This document shows, piece by piece, positions 21,307-33,637 of a DNA stretch of 64,000 nucleotides. The position numbers and the translations under genes are program-made. The notes under the pieces are model-generated. The model made no database searches. It was given only the letters and a program-made list of their open reading frames with translations, and was not told the origin of the DNA. The stretch's first letter is position 1, and every line of letters begins with the position of its first letter. The DNA is taken from contig JAPWGK010000026.1 in assembly GCA_029641185.1 (NCBI GenBank), forward strand, positions 372,001 to 436,000. The letters are read 5' to 3'. The stretch comes from Pseudofabraea citricarpa. Taxonomy: Eukaryota; Ascomycota; Leotiomycetes; Helotiales; Dermateaceae.

Positions 21307-22010
21307 GGCCGTGGTCTTTGCAGCGTTTGGAGGGGAGAGTGGACGGATACAGTAAGTGGCTGGATTACTACAGTAGCAAATTTGAGGAGAGACAGATATA
21401 AGTAGAACATTTTATTTGCAGAGACAATGAGTAAGTCAGGTTTGTACTATGGACAATGATTCCTGCATGACCTGCAAGAACATGGTTTGCAAGTTTGCTC
21501 TCTTTGTGTTGTTCTACCAGATGCAAGGTATGTTCTTTATATGCAACGATATGGAAGTATCAAACAGACTAAGGTACACCAGTTACTACTTAGTATATCA
21601 AGGTTAGGCAGCAAGTATGGGAGTGTGTTGTGTGTTGGATGCTAGGAGTCTGCTTCCGGAGCCTTAATACCTAGATCAAGCATCGTAGGATTCCTGTGCA
21701 ATACCATGTGCCCTTGTTTTTTGTTTTGAATAGTTTCCATCTTATAGTTTAGTAACGTGCATCTTTAGGAACTGATTGGGAATATATTTGGTAGTATATC
21801 AAACTATTGCCTAAGAATTGTCACAAGCAGTTTAATTATACCACAAAACATAACTGCATTATTATACCAAACCCCGTGACCGACTACCGCACACACTGGA
21901 ATTCACGGTTGTCGCGTACTATATATATACTTAGGTATCTACGTAGCGACGTAGAAAATAAACACAAAACCACTCCCGCGTCTTTATTTTTCTCCGCCTC
22001 GCTGACCATA
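21307..22010. promoter_or_regulatory. Divergent promoter of two uncharacterised genes
   Basis: This AT-rich spacer lies between the two head-to-head genes. A TATATATA stretch near 21920-21930 lies about 85 bp upstream of the ATG at 22011. Confidence 0.4.
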
Positions 22011-23131
22011 ATGCGTATGCCTCACACCAAACCACCACCACCACCCTCACCTCAGTTACCAATCACCCTCCCCGAAGCCGAACCTGGATCGCTCCGCTAT
22101 ATCCTGGTCACGAATTCGTCTAAAAGACTCTACCTCCACCCTGAGCTATGGACTAAAGAGATTCTTACGTTGCTCGGTTGCACATACGATATCCTCCCTG
22201 CGGGTGAGAGTCAGCCCGCTATCCCATACGACTCCTTCAATCAACATGGAGCCTACAGAATGGCCGCTAGGGTCCATTGCCAAATGGTCCATACATACCT
22301 TCCACAAGATAGAGACAAGACATTGCGAGCCTTGATACCCCCGTTTTTCAATTTGCTGCAAGATCAGCTGAGGTATCACCCAAAACCTAATTTGTGAGTT
22401 GTACCGTCCCTGGTCTACCCCGTGTTATCTGCTCATGCGCTATATCTAGTTCCGGCTTGCCTTTCTACTTTGGTCAGAAGCGCGTCGCGCGCGTTTATTG
22501 TCCCTGGCTTGTGCATGACTTGAAGAAACGAAGACCCGTATGCGCCTTTATTGACAAGGCCTGGTTACGACATAACGAGGCCAGATTCTTTCCTAGGAGG
22601 GCTAGTATGAAGAAGAGAGGAAGGGTGAATCCGGGATGCAACGAGCCATCGTCGCTGATTGAGCCATACTTTGTGGCCATCATGATTGCGATAGCTCAGA
22701 ATTCCCGCAGTCGGTATTTGGTAGAAGAGGAAACACGATCCGTGAGTTTGGCCCAGTACCCAGTCTCTCAATATTCTAACCAAGAAATATAGCGAAAGGT
22801 CTTTCTGTTGACGCCGTCTGAAGACCAGAAATCCCTGACTCTATACACGGCATATATCAACCCTCGATTCCTTAAAAAGCTCGATTTCCCATACCAGAAC
22901 TTCACGTCGACTCTTCGTATTACCTCTCAAAAGCTCGAATCAGAGGATCTTGAGGTTTGTTGTGGCGAGTTCAAGATGCTTCTCAAGACTATCAGAGAAC
23001 GAGCTGCTGTTGCTCCATTCCAGAGCGCACAAGCGAATGTCCAAACTAGCACCCTGGCTACCGAATTGGAGGTGGACGGTCTTTGCCCAATGCCCAAACG
23101 ACGCCGAATTAGCACTTCAGATACCGACTGA
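22011..23131 (+). CDS. Uncharacterised fungal protein (337 aa)
   Basis: Three exons (22011-22393, 22450-22741, 22793-23131) encode 337 residues; the donors are both GTGAGT and all phases close. The N terminus is Pro-rich (MRMPHTKPPPPPSPQLP). The middle reads FYFGQKRVARVYCPWLVHDLKKRRPVCAFIDK and NEPSSLIEPYFVAIMIAIAQ. The third exon has VFLLTPSEDQKSLTLYTAYINPRFLKKLDFP, a pattern I associate from memory with a multicopy, uncharacterised Pezizomycotina family. A basic KRRR near the end could be a nuclear signal. No catalytic assignment can be made. Confidence 0.65.
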
Positions 23132-23350
23132 TAGCAGGCGAAGAAAGGGGCGTCACTGGGAGGCATATCACTCAAGGGTGGAGTTATCTTGGCACAAAGC
23201 TGTATGTTTACTAGTCGAGGAAACTGTTATGACTTATGAGAAGAATCCGGTTTGATCCCTTGTTAGTGTATTATTTGTATCAATTTCCTTATCACAGGCA
23301 TAACGTTAGATACCTGGGTAGGGACGATAGAGTAGACTCTGTACACCTTG

Positions 23351-25812
23351 CTAGTTAAATACAAGTTTTTGGCCGTGTCTTGTGTCCCAACCAGGGTCTT
23401 TCGTAAGTTCTACCAAACTCTTAATGACCTCCGTGTCTACCACAGTAGGAATTACCCCCTCTCCGGCGCTTAGTGCTGCGAGTGCCGGTCGCGTAGTATT
23501 ATTAGAGATAGCACCTGCAACACAATTCCCACCAGCAAAAGCAGCTTTCGCAGCAGCATTCCAGACCGCCGTCACATTGGTAATCATAGCCGGAGTCCAA
23601 TAGAGTCTACAATCAGCTGGCTCCTGCACAAACTGGGCAGGGATGCCGTCTTCAAAATTTGGAGCCAGGATATGATCACGCAGATTCAAACCAGAGAACG
23701 TACTTCGGTTCAAGGGAAGATCAGAGAATGCCGCCACTTCGGCTATGTCTGCCTGGATGGCTCGCACTTGCTTCACGTCGGAATATAAACTCGCCCAGCT
23801 ATATGACTGCGCTCCTTTTACACCTCCGATCCCTTGTATAGCAGCTGTTGTGGGTCGCCCGCCAAAAGCAACCGACTTGACTCCGCCTTGAAGACGCATG
23901 AACTCGCTAAACATGGTACATGTAGATGCGCAGAATCCATCATACACCTGAATGGTGTTAGTCTACTCCTGAAAAGGGCCACAAGAACGAAAGTTGACCT
24001 ACCATAACAATGTCTTGCGCGGCAAATTGTTGCGTAAAATTTGTTCTGTTCCCGTAGCCTGTGATGTCGATGCCCAACCCAAAAGTGGTGTTACTGGTAC
24101 TCAACGGATCGTTCATGTCTCGTCTAATTAGAGTTGTAAAAGTGTCTCCCCTATCCTGCCGGCCATTGAACTTGGAAGACACGTTCGGAAAAGAGTTGTT
24201 AGCTACATCCAGATCATAGCGAGCGTTATAGAAGTTATCGGATATCTGAACAAGGGACAGATTCGACGAAGTGGCCGGGTTAAAGTCGGCGGGTAGCGCA
24301 GCAGAGAAGATCTCCGACATCCTTACGATGGCTGCATTCTGTCGGAAGCGACTATTCCCATCCTGCGTGATCTGCGGAAAGAACTGTCGGAAAAGGTCGT
24401 ATCCAAGAAAGAGGAATCCACCAGAGTTCGCACTCAGATCGACAATCAGCTTCTTCTTGCCGGCGGCTTTTGCGTCGGCGAGGAATTTTTGCGTCACCAT
24501 CTGGAATTCGGCTGGTGACTGTGGTGAGAAATCTAGAACTGAGAGCACTGCGACGTCCTCGGTACCGGGCTCAGTCAGGTAATAGCCACTTATGATAGCA
24601 TCAGAGCTGACTATCACAGGTGCAGGATAACCCGCAACCGAGACCGCTGGAGCCGGACTGGAAGTCGCAGGGGGAGCGGCAGAGCTTGTAGGAGTCGTGG
24701 AGGGACTCGGGGGAGGAGCTGCGGCAGCTGGAGGAGGCCCGGTACAGAATTTCTGATAGAAAGTATCACCGTCGACAACACCAGCAAAATTGGCCCTCAC
24801 AACAGCCGAGTTCGTGCTGATTGAGCTCGTACCATTCTCGAATGTCAGCTTAGTGGTAGCTCCCGGGAAGATGAAATTGTAAGGCCCCCCGGTTACAAAA
24901 AACCCAGTCAGCCCTACGCCAGCTACCTGTGCTCTGCTGAAAAACATCGCATTATACCCGGCGTCTGGATCTTGGAGTGGTACGGCTTGATTTGTATTGT
25001 CTTGTATGAATTTTGATGCTTCGATATCGTTGATCATGGTAATTGCAGAGGCTTGGGTCGTTGACCCAGATGCCACAGATGCCGCAATATCAGCTGGTCC
25101 AGTCAGTATTAAATCCACGATGGACGAGATTGGAAATTCTTTACCTTGTGTATATATCTTTGGCAGTTCAACTCCATCCTTGCTAACAGAAACCAATGCC
25201 ACCTGTCGCCTGAAAACGAAAGCTTTCGAGACGGCGTCCGGATAGAAGCTGAAATGGCCATCGTGGGCGGAATTGAAAGTCTGGAAGAGGGCAGTCTGAA
25301 ATTCATATTCATTTTTGTATGAACCAGCGGCGATATTTGTTTTGATGCTATCAAGACTGCCAACGATATCCACAGATGGAAAAGGATAATCTGGCGGAGG
25401 GCTTTTCAGATACGCGAGATCTGCAGCATGGCAATGAGTTTCTTATTTCAACGGACGATTGACGCGATGCATACCACTTTGCCATTCAACGTACGGTCGA
25501 AGAGAATCTACTAATTGCACTGCTTCGTTTGAACGCAATGGTACGGAATTAAGACAGTCAAGGGCCAATTGGGCTTCGATCACTGGAGCGGCTGGTTGCA
25601 GATATTATTAACCCATTTCCTGGATCTTACTGGAGTGGGTTTGCAATCTTACCTGACGGTGCTGCTTGCCGCGCAGCGGCTGCTATACTGCTTACAACTG
25701 CACATGGAGCGCTGGCGTTCTGTCGAGCATTAAGAGCTTGTGCAGTCCCGGGGAAAGCCAAGGACAGACGAAAGATTGTTGCAGCAGCAACCAGTACGCC
25801 TTGAACGCGCAT
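23351..25812 (-). CDS. Secreted S41-family (CPAF-like) peptidase
   Basis: Four exons (25812-25653, 25591-25475, 25420-24003, 23947-23351) encode 763 residues; every intron is GT-AG and phases close to the stop. The protein begins with a signal peptide (MRVQGVLVAAATIFRLSLAFPG). Exons 2-3 contain ALDCLNSVPL, LRPYVEWQSDLAYLKSPPPDY and NEYEFQTALFQTFNSAHDGHFSFYPD, the start typical of fungal S41-like proteins. A Pro/Ala/Ser-rich linker follows the PDZ-like part. The tail-specific-protease core comes next (KKLIVDLSANSGGFLFLGYDL), with the nucleophile serine in DGFCASTCTMF (Ser573). S41 peptidases cut near protein C termini. A secreted form suggests extracellular proteolysis. Confidence 0.85.
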
Positions 25813-28141
25813 CTTCTAGACGGCTTAAAAATTAACCTGATTTATGACTAAAAGATCCATTTCGATGGTCAGTTCTGGCTCGCACTACCGTTTTAAATCA
25901 TAGAAGTACTGCTCGTTGCGGTGCTGACGGGTCCGAAAGTCCTTAAATCGAGCAGTCTTAAGCATTAGCTGCTTCGCTAAGACCCTCTTTTGACTTTTGA
26001 GCTTGTTTCCTGGTTTACTTGGCTCTTGCATGTTTGCTTAAGGTTAGAGTTTGGGTGGTCCATGACTTCAAGCTCTCACACTGGTCCGTGCTGATGAAGA
26101 TCCTGGAACTGCCATCTGGAAAGCATCGCTAAGGTGTGATCTCCAGTCGATCACCAACACATCTATTCGTGAAAGACTGTAGTAGATGTTTTGATGCGAA
26201 GCTTAGATAAATGTAAATGGTCTGCAAGACAGAAATAAATGAATGATCTACTATACCTTTGCGGATAATTACGGTGTAGGCTTTTAGGCCACACCCCAAT
26301 CGAAGCAGTTTTACTACTGTTTCATCGTATACCAAAAGCATAGGTACCCAACGAAAGTCGGAGGGAAACCGAATGAATCTCGCCTGTTTTGAGGTCAATT
26401 TCGAAAAATAATACTCAAGAAATAAAGCGTTTGAATTCGAGAGATTGTTCTGGAGTCAAACAGTCTATTTTACCTCGGTCGCCTGATGAATGAGTCCATG
26501 ATGAGGATACAAAGACGGAGTAATATTCAAATCCCAAGGGATGCCCATGAAACGGAAGCTTAATTCAATAATTTATCACGTCATGTTGAGCATCTTAATC
26601 ATGTTCGCATGAAATATAAGCCTCCTTTGCGCAGTCTGATCAGATCCTTGCTGTCCGTCTCGCGGTAGACCCCCTAAGCGAGTATCCCTACCTGGAAACA
26701 ACCTGTGCTAGTACGTATATTCTTCAAGCTCATTTGCCATTTGAAGATCTCTAGAGATCACCGATATCAACAGTCAGATTTTACTGCATTAACTAGAATA
26801 GGCTATTTGGTGTTTTTCTCTTGATTAGTCATAACAGTTCATGTCATAGCGGCATTTTTCGTTTCCTGTGAGTAAGCCAGACTTGCCTGCATGATGACTT
26901 CAAACAATGAGAAAGTCAAACTACGTACACCCCCCACCTTTGAAGACGCTGAATATATTATGTTTCGGCATCAGGTTTGGTTGGTGTGCGTGAGTACATG
27001 TGGCAACGATATCATTTTCCAACTAACCGGCGAATTAAATAACTAGAATACCGAGATTCTAGCCATGATAAGTTGAGCTAGATGTTCTTTACATGTTTCT
27101 AGCTAGATAAGGGCTTAAAGGAATACGATTAATAGTCATAAGTGGAATAAACCTGCAAAGGAGCTGATTAATACACATTTCTGTCTTTTGCCACTCTGAA
27201 AATTTAGAGATTCGAGAGGCAAAGACAGCCTAGAAGTTGCTAGATGATGGAAGCCAGATGTGAAGCTAGAATCTGACTGCCGCCGGGAAATTTATAAGTG
27301 GGCCATGCCCCCGTATGCGAAAATGGCATGATGGCCGGGCCAGTTCCCGTTGACCATGCCTTCGGATTCGGTTTAAGCGCGGGCCAATGAATTACAGTTA
27401 GCTTCGGAGAAAGTCCTGAACGTTTTCCCCATGCGGAAAAGATGATGGGTCGACCAGATCCTCGAAGACGTGAATTCCAAGACCTTCTGGTTGCCACGTC
27501 AGTAAAGACATGGTTACACAAAGATGCCTGCTAAATGACTTGATACTGTGCATTGGTATTCCATTTTATTACCACAACTAATGTTACGCTTGTTTTGTTG
27601 GCTAAGCTGGTACGCTGAGCTATATCAGGCCAATATAAGGTATCAATGATAGCATCTGTCTTCTAAGACCCTTTTACAGCCAGGCTTAGTAACACCTAGG
27701 AAACTTACTAACAGCACCTAGACGTTGGGGAGGATAGTCTCAACATCACATATGTCATCTTTGCCGTAGAGGAAGGTCACGAACATCATTTGCAGAAGGT
27801 ATTAAGGTTCTTACCGCTCCACAAGAAAGTAAGCACGGCTTGAGCGGAAGACCCATCCTGTTGCAGGCGGCCGCCGTGGATGTAAACGAGGCCACCAAGC
27901 TCATTGGTTCTTTCGTACCTCTAGTTCGGACTGTGCAGAGATCTGGTAAGATCGGCAGGACAAGTATTCGGTCGGAAATTTGGTTGAATTCGGCTGCGTC
28001 TGCGTCTGCGCCTGCGCGTGTGACACGAAACGACCATTTATGCAGCCAGGAAGCCTAGAATTTATTAAGCCCTTCAATCCCACACAATCCGAAAGTCATG
28101 GAGGACGCATTGAATGACATCTTGCATGGACGACCGAAGAA
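25813..28141. other. 2.3-kb gene-free AT-rich region
   Basis: I find no spliceable reading frame with family motifs. A minus frame at 27240-27521 looks protein-like but has no early ATG. The last part is promoter and leader of the Zn2Cys6 regulator, including an upstream ORF at 28098. Confidence 0.45.
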
Positions 28142-28178
28142 ATGGCGGATGATAAAGACGAGAGTACGAAGGATGTGA
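28098..28178 (+). other. Upstream ORF overlapping a regulator start
   Basis: An ATG 44 bases upstream of the regulator ATG opens a 26-codon frame in another phase that overlaps the main start and ends at 28178. If transcribed it would lower translation of the regulator. Confidence 0.4.
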
Positions 28179-29763
28179 AGAAGAAAACCAGGGCAAGCAA
28201 GCCAAAGGTCAAGACAGGATGCATGACGTGCAAGTAAGCCATTTGATCAACAAAGACACCAAGACATCTGCTTAGAAAACCGTATACTGACTGGTGAGAA
28301 GAAGCAGACGAGTCAAGTGCGATGAGACAAAGCCATACTGTAGCCGCTGCATAAGATTCGGTTATCAGTGTGATGGATATGAACAAGAGCAACCGAAACG
28401 GAACCAAAAATCGCCGCCAGTTCAATATTCTCCTCGAGTCTTGGTGCCAAAATCAAATTCTGGTTCAGCAGTGTCAAGTCCCATCTTCGAATCAACCTCG
28501 TCGCCTAATTCTGCCATTTCCCCAACTCCAACTCCGCCGCAGCAAATACTTGGCACCGTATTCAAGAGCGAAGACGAGTACCAGAGCTTTCAAAGGTTCG
28601 CCGCTCAAACTGCAGTCGGAGACAATGAGGAGAGTTGGAGGACCATTCTATATCAGGCGTACACTTCGTCTCCGTTGATCCAATTTACCATCCTTTCTGT
28701 CGGGTCCATGTATCACGAAGCCGGCACCTTCCGATACCAGTCTTTACATCACTCATCACTAGCGCCACGAGATTTGCATCTAAGTCATGAATCGCAGAGA
28801 ACTTTTACGGCTAGTCTTCTGCTAAACTGTCTCGAGAGCTTTTACGGGTATCGCTTGTGCGCCATCGAAGCGATAAGCGACGGACTTCATTCCATTGGCG
28901 AATTGTTCTTGGGGCAGGGCAAAGAAGAGCTAAGGAGGATCCTCAATGACCAGTCGCGAGCCTATACAGATGCGCGCAACGCTGAAATACAAAAGAGCTA
29001 TTCTAGCCATGGCCAGCAATCTGTTGAATCTCTGCCGCAGAAATTCTCTTCTCTGCACGAAGCCAGGGTGCTATTGGAGTTAATTACCAGGCGCTCGCTT
29101 CACTCTTTGGCTTGCTCGCTACATTTCCAAGGCTCCCCTGGCTCTCGCGAACGTCGAACCGGCCTCGATGCTGATCCTCCTTCCGCCGAGCAGCAAAGAA
29201 TGCTAGGCGAATACGAGAGTTGGAATTCCGCCTTTTCGCAATTGTTTTCTATCTGTACGTCCCCGGATGGAGAGGTGGAAAAAACAGAGCGAATGCTTGC
29301 CTTGACACTGAGGCTGCTCTGGCTAAGCGGTTATCTCCTTGCATCCTCAAATACTCTACTGCTCACTCTGAATTCTGGACGCTTCGATACCGAGCTCAAA
29401 GAACTCACCAGTATCTCTGTCGCGATGCAAATCGGAAGCAATAGTAAAATGAAAGAGTTGGTGTTCGATACGCTTGATCTGCTCCCACTCACCCTCATCT
29501 CATGGCAGATGCCGGCGGCTGCGGAGCTCAGGGATCTTGCTTGTGGGTTTCTAGAATCAAGCCCTCGGAGAGAGGAGACTTGTGACGGAACGCTTATACT
29601 CAAGGTCTTGAGGTTTTTAGAATGCGAGACAAATTTCGAGGAGAAAGATGCAGAAATTCGATTGAGATTCGACCCAAGCGAAAAGGTGGCTTTGGTGTCG
29701 TACCCAAGGGTCAACAATGTAGGAAGAGAAAAGTTCATGGTAGAGGTGGCGGTTCCTTGGTAA
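28142..29763 (+). CDS. Zn2Cys6 transcription factor, PAL-cluster candidate
   Basis: Two exons (28142-28233 and 28302-29763) encode 517 residues. The acceptor at 28300-28301 was chosen because it alone restores the canonical Cys-X2-Cys-X6-Cys spacing: Cys27, Cys30, Cys37, then Cys44, Cys47 and Cys54 (GCMTCKSRRVKCDETKPYCSRC). A basic leader (KKKTRASKPKVK) precedes it, and a linker YEQEQPKR and a Ser/Pro/Thr-rich stretch follow. The remainder resembles the C-terminal alpha-helical region of short fungal regulators (SPLIQFTILSVGSMY, HEARVLLELITRRSL). It points toward the MFS, PAL and oxidase genes and is the natural candidate for local regulator. An overlapping upstream ORF may control its translation. 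Confidence 0.85.
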
Positions 29764-30089
29764 TCTGGTGTTACTTAATTTCGTTTTCTGAAGCTGGCTG
29801 GATCGGTGTTTTTACCACCTTTCTGCTTTCGTTCCACATGAGATTGATGATTGAGGCTTGTACAAAGAAGGAAAAGGTCTGTGATTTACGATTAAAAAGC
29901 ACTTGAGCAAGCATCTTCAAATACATGTTAATCTTCCTACCAAGTAAGACCAAACCTTTTGAGAAAATATACAATGATTTCTCAAGAATATCTTGTCGCT
30001 CATTGAATTTGGAAGGGGTTGTTGAATTGGTCAAGTACCCAGGTAGTCTATAGAACACTAACTTTACACAAAAACGTGCCCTGAATTGA
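29764..30089. other. Convergent intergenic spacer
   Basis: This is 326 bp between the converging 3' ends of the regulator and transporter genes. I see no gene. Confidence 0.4.
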
Positions 30090-31811
30090 TCAATGACTGA
30101 GGCCCTTCGCTCTCGCACTATCAACATATCCCCAATAGCGTGCCGCGCTGTTCTCGCGCATACGACGACCATACTTGATGAAGATAAACATAGTACCGTT
30201 ACAAACTAGCGCAATTGCAGCTACGGTGATGAATGTATCTCTGCGGCCCTGGGCTTTAATCCAAGGTGTGATGCCGTAATTTATGGCGAAACTCAGTGTG
30301 TTCCGGATCAAAATAATGGTGGTAATAAGCTCTCCACCAAGGTCTCTATATGCGCTCGTTGCGTACTGGATGGATGTAGAAAGACAGAGTGTACTGGAGA
30401 TGGCCAAGATACATTGGGCGAAAACGAGACCGAACCAGTGAACGTGGTATTCGGCACCGAGACCCCACAGCAGCATTGCGAAAGGAACGCAAACCAAGGA
30501 GGCGAGGAAGAGCCAAAGGATGTGCTCTGGTTCGGCAACACCTTTGTTACGGCGGGCGAGGTGCATGACAAGACGTGGACCGGCGAAAGCCACCCAGAGA
30601 GACCTATATATTGTTAAAAAAAGAATACTCGAAAGAAAGACACGAAGACTTACCCGAGAACCATTCCTACAACGGCTCCAAAGTATGCATATCCGACATC
30701 GTCACTGGTGAAACCATACGTGCCAGTATACAGTGGACTTGCCGTAGCATTCAAAATACCAGACCAGACAAGGCCGTTGGTACCATACATGAAGCCGGCC
30801 CAGACAACAACCGGGAAAGTGAAAAACTTGAATGGCGACCACATGATGTCGAGAATACGATTCGGTCGTTTTTTGTCGATCACGCTTAGCTTTTGCCAGT
30901 ATGTCTTGCGAGGATATACGACCTGGCCCATCTCAGCGGCAGCAGGATCGACAGCAATTTTCTCTTCTTCCTTCTCGGAGCGAATCGCCTCAGTCTCTGC
31001 GACCGCCTCGGAGCTAGTACGAGCACTGATGTTAGATTGTGCAGCCGCACGGTCGTAATTGGTTTCTTCCATCAGGAAAAAGCAGTAGACGAATGCAATG
31101 CCCATTCCGATGGCGCACCACCAGAGGGTCCATTTCCAACCTTGTCCAGTATTGATAAATGCTGCAAAGACAGGAGCAAACTTCCCCGAGAAAGCTAAAC
31201 TCAATCCATGAATAGCGAGATACAAAGGTCTCTCATGAGCGAACCAGATATCAGTCATGCTGATCTCGCAGAGACTTTCAACGGGAGCTCCGAAAAATCC
31301 CTGCAAGATCTTGTTGGCCAGGTAGGGTCCATTAGTCGTACATAATGGCGCGAGGCCCATGATGATAATTGATCCGGCCATGGAAATTAAGTATGCCGGT
31401 CGCTTTCCATACTGAATGGCAAGAGCCTGCCAAACGATACAGCCCCATCCATAGAACAAGAACATAGCACCAGTTCCAGATACCAAATCGCTGACCTTGA
31501 GATCCGTCGCCCGGGCAATCGGAGTTGTGACGGAGTACACAGCTGAGGACGGGAAAACCATCATCACTGTATACATGACAACGCATGATGTCTGTAACAG
31601 CTTACGTCTTTTCGACCAATTCAGGGGGTCTTCTGGATCGTCTTCAAAATGTCAATAAAGCTGCAATCGACGAGAAGACAGGTCTCTTACCTGATGGAGT
31701 GGGTACAAGAACAACATCCTGAGCAGCCTGAGAATGCTTGACATGAAGTTCTCCGTCCGCATCAATCAGCTGGACCGTTCCTGGCGCCTCCCTATTCTCA
31801 ATGGTAGCCAT
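30090..31811 (-). CDS. MFS transporter (Hol1/DHA1-like)
   Basis: Three exons (31811-31691, 31641-30654, 30603-30090) encode 540 residues, with GTAAGA and GTAAGT donors. The hydrophilic N terminus ends in DDPEDPLNWSKRRK (41-54), the entry motif of fungal DHA1/Hol1-type proton antiporters. About twelve hydrophobic segments follow, split by a long charged central loop (SEKEEEKIAVDPAAAEMG). A conserved AIQYGKRPAYLISM resembles the loop 2-3 motif. Such plasma-membrane proteins export drugs or metabolites or import small cations. The gene shares a 1.8 kb divergent promoter with PAL, so export or uptake of the aromatic product or substrate is a reasonable inference. Confidence 0.87.
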
Positions 31812-32218
31812 GATGGATATGAATGCACCTGAATTACTGGCGACAATGCATCCAGAATACCAGGGGGAGGATTTCTCTTTTAAATATGCAACTATGCACG
31901 TTCCCCATTGACCGTCGGGGAAGGCCCCACGGTTAGATAGCAGAGATAGGCCAGGCTGGCTTCAGATCTGGGGCTCTGCTGAGTCCTGAGTCCTGACCCA
32001 GGAAACCAAGAGTGGGAGACGCCGCTGAGGCATCACTGACATGGTATACATGGGTGACAAGGCTGGTATAGTGCATGCTGACCATTCTTATGCCCCCGAG
32101 AAAAAGAAGAAGAAGCCTGTACAGTCTTCCCTATGTCGACTAGGCCGGGCTGGTGGATCAGATCATCAGACTCAAAGATAAGGAAGCTTCCTTACGTGTG
32201 GCGGTGATAAGCTTCTTA

Positions 32219-32232
32219 TCTCGGGCCCGAGA
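32219..32232. promoter_or_regulatory. Palindrome with everted CGG-N2-CCG (site 1)
   Basis: TCTCGGGCCCGAGA is a perfect 14-bp palindrome containing CGG-GC-CCG, about 410 bp from the transporter ATG and 1.4 kb from the PAL ATG. Confidence 0.45.
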
Positions 32233-32286
32233 AAGGTAGATGGCCAATTTTAAAGGCCTTACCTCTTTTGTTCATATGGACACACA

Positions 32287-32296
32287 TCGGCGCCGA
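32287..32296. promoter_or_regulatory. Palindrome with everted CGG-N2-CCG (site 2)
   Basis: TCGGCGCCGA is a perfect 10-bp palindrome containing CGG-CG-CCG. It has the same triplet arrangement and spacing as site 1, which begins 68 bp before it. Confidence 0.45.
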
Positions 32297-33637
32297 AATG
32301 AAATACCTGGTCGCAACTTGTAGCCTTGGAGTCGCTATCTATTTATTTGACCGTCTTGGGCTCTTGATGTCCTTACTTGGCAAAAGACTCGGCCGGCGCT
32401 AACCGACGCAATCAATTATCATGTCACATGATATTAAGATCGTGAAGACGTTCTATCTTTCTTGATTATCGCAAGGTCAATTAGTACTTTTTGTTTTACT
32501 GTATGTAAAGTGCAGAGATCTGTAGATCTGGACTTGCCTTTCCTTGTTGGAAATACAAGATTATCCAGCTTTTCACGAGCAAGAAATAATTAGCGAGCGG
32601 AAGAAGCATGGTGACAGCATGGAGGCGACTAAAGTTCGTCGATCGATGAGTCCACACAGATATTAACGTCCTGAAGATGCTTTTGCTTACTTTCCTCCAT
32701 GTATTTTTACCTGCCACCTCCGGAGAACCAAGGTCCAGTTATGTTGTTTTCTTTTTTTTCTTCGCTTCACCAACCCCTCATAAAAATGCAGCCAAGAAAT
32801 GCAACCCGCCTGTATGGCTTTCAGAGATATGACATGTAGACAGTCCCGTTTAGAATTCCGATTGGTAGTTGTACAAGATGATCGAGCACAATTTTCAAGC
32901 TGGTTTTAGTGAATGAGGGCCGCGCCATAATACCTCGTTTGAAGGTCGGGCTTCGCGGAAGAATACTATAATTTGCGAGCCGTTGGATATGAGATTAACG
33001 AAATTCCCTTGTTACTGGTTCGGATTGCGCTTTACTGACAATGCCAAGAAAAGGCGGGCAAAGTACAGTTCTATCCATGGTACATTCAACTCGCACGATG
33101 TTAGGTACGCATAGAGATTCATTGCAGCATATCGACGAAAAAATGACCAGTCATTTACTAAGCATCCTATCATCTGGTGACACGCACGTTTTATCAGGCT
33201 AGGTGCATTGGGGTACTTGATATGCGAGGTGACGGTTTTCTGTCGGACACGGCAAACGGATTTAATGATATAATTTTACAAATTTGATGACAAGATTTAG
33301 GTAGAGCAGGCATGTTAAAGTATTCAGCAGAGAAAGCCAGGTCTACTAAGTCTATGTGTCATAGTCGTGGAGATCGATTACAGTAACTAGTGGAATGAAA
33401 TTCTGCAATGCGAGTTCTGATATCTGCTCGAAGATCTCTGCACGTCTCGTCGTAAAATGATAAGCTCATATTTTTCAGCTCCTGCTCGTTAGCTCCTGCA
33501 ATCTTGTGGATCTGATAGCTTTAAGGTACAATCAGGGGATAGCAATAACAACACATGATCAGATATTTACTTCAACAACATTCACTGAATATTGACCGAA
33601 GTTGCGCAACTTCGCTGGGTCATCTCACAGGATCGAA

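Larger units (their letters stand above)
31812..33637. promoter_or_regulatory. Divergent MFS-PAL promoter region
   Basis: This 1.8 kb region holds no gene. Two perfect palindromes with everted CGG triplets (listed separately) and a CGGCCG at 32390-32395 lie within 180 bp. Zinc-cluster dimers bind paired CGG triplets, so these are candidate operators for the nearby regulator. Confidence 0.45.

Noticed and set aside
27240..27521. 93-codon minus-strand frame with protein-like composition
   Set aside because: It starts at TTG with no early ATG, has no recognisable family, and lacks neighbouring exons in phase.
28234..28307. Downstream acceptor sites (28304, 28307) for the first intron of the Zn2Cys6 regulator
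   Set aside because: They give only five or four residues between the second and third zinc cysteines, while the acceptor at 28300-28301 gives the required six.
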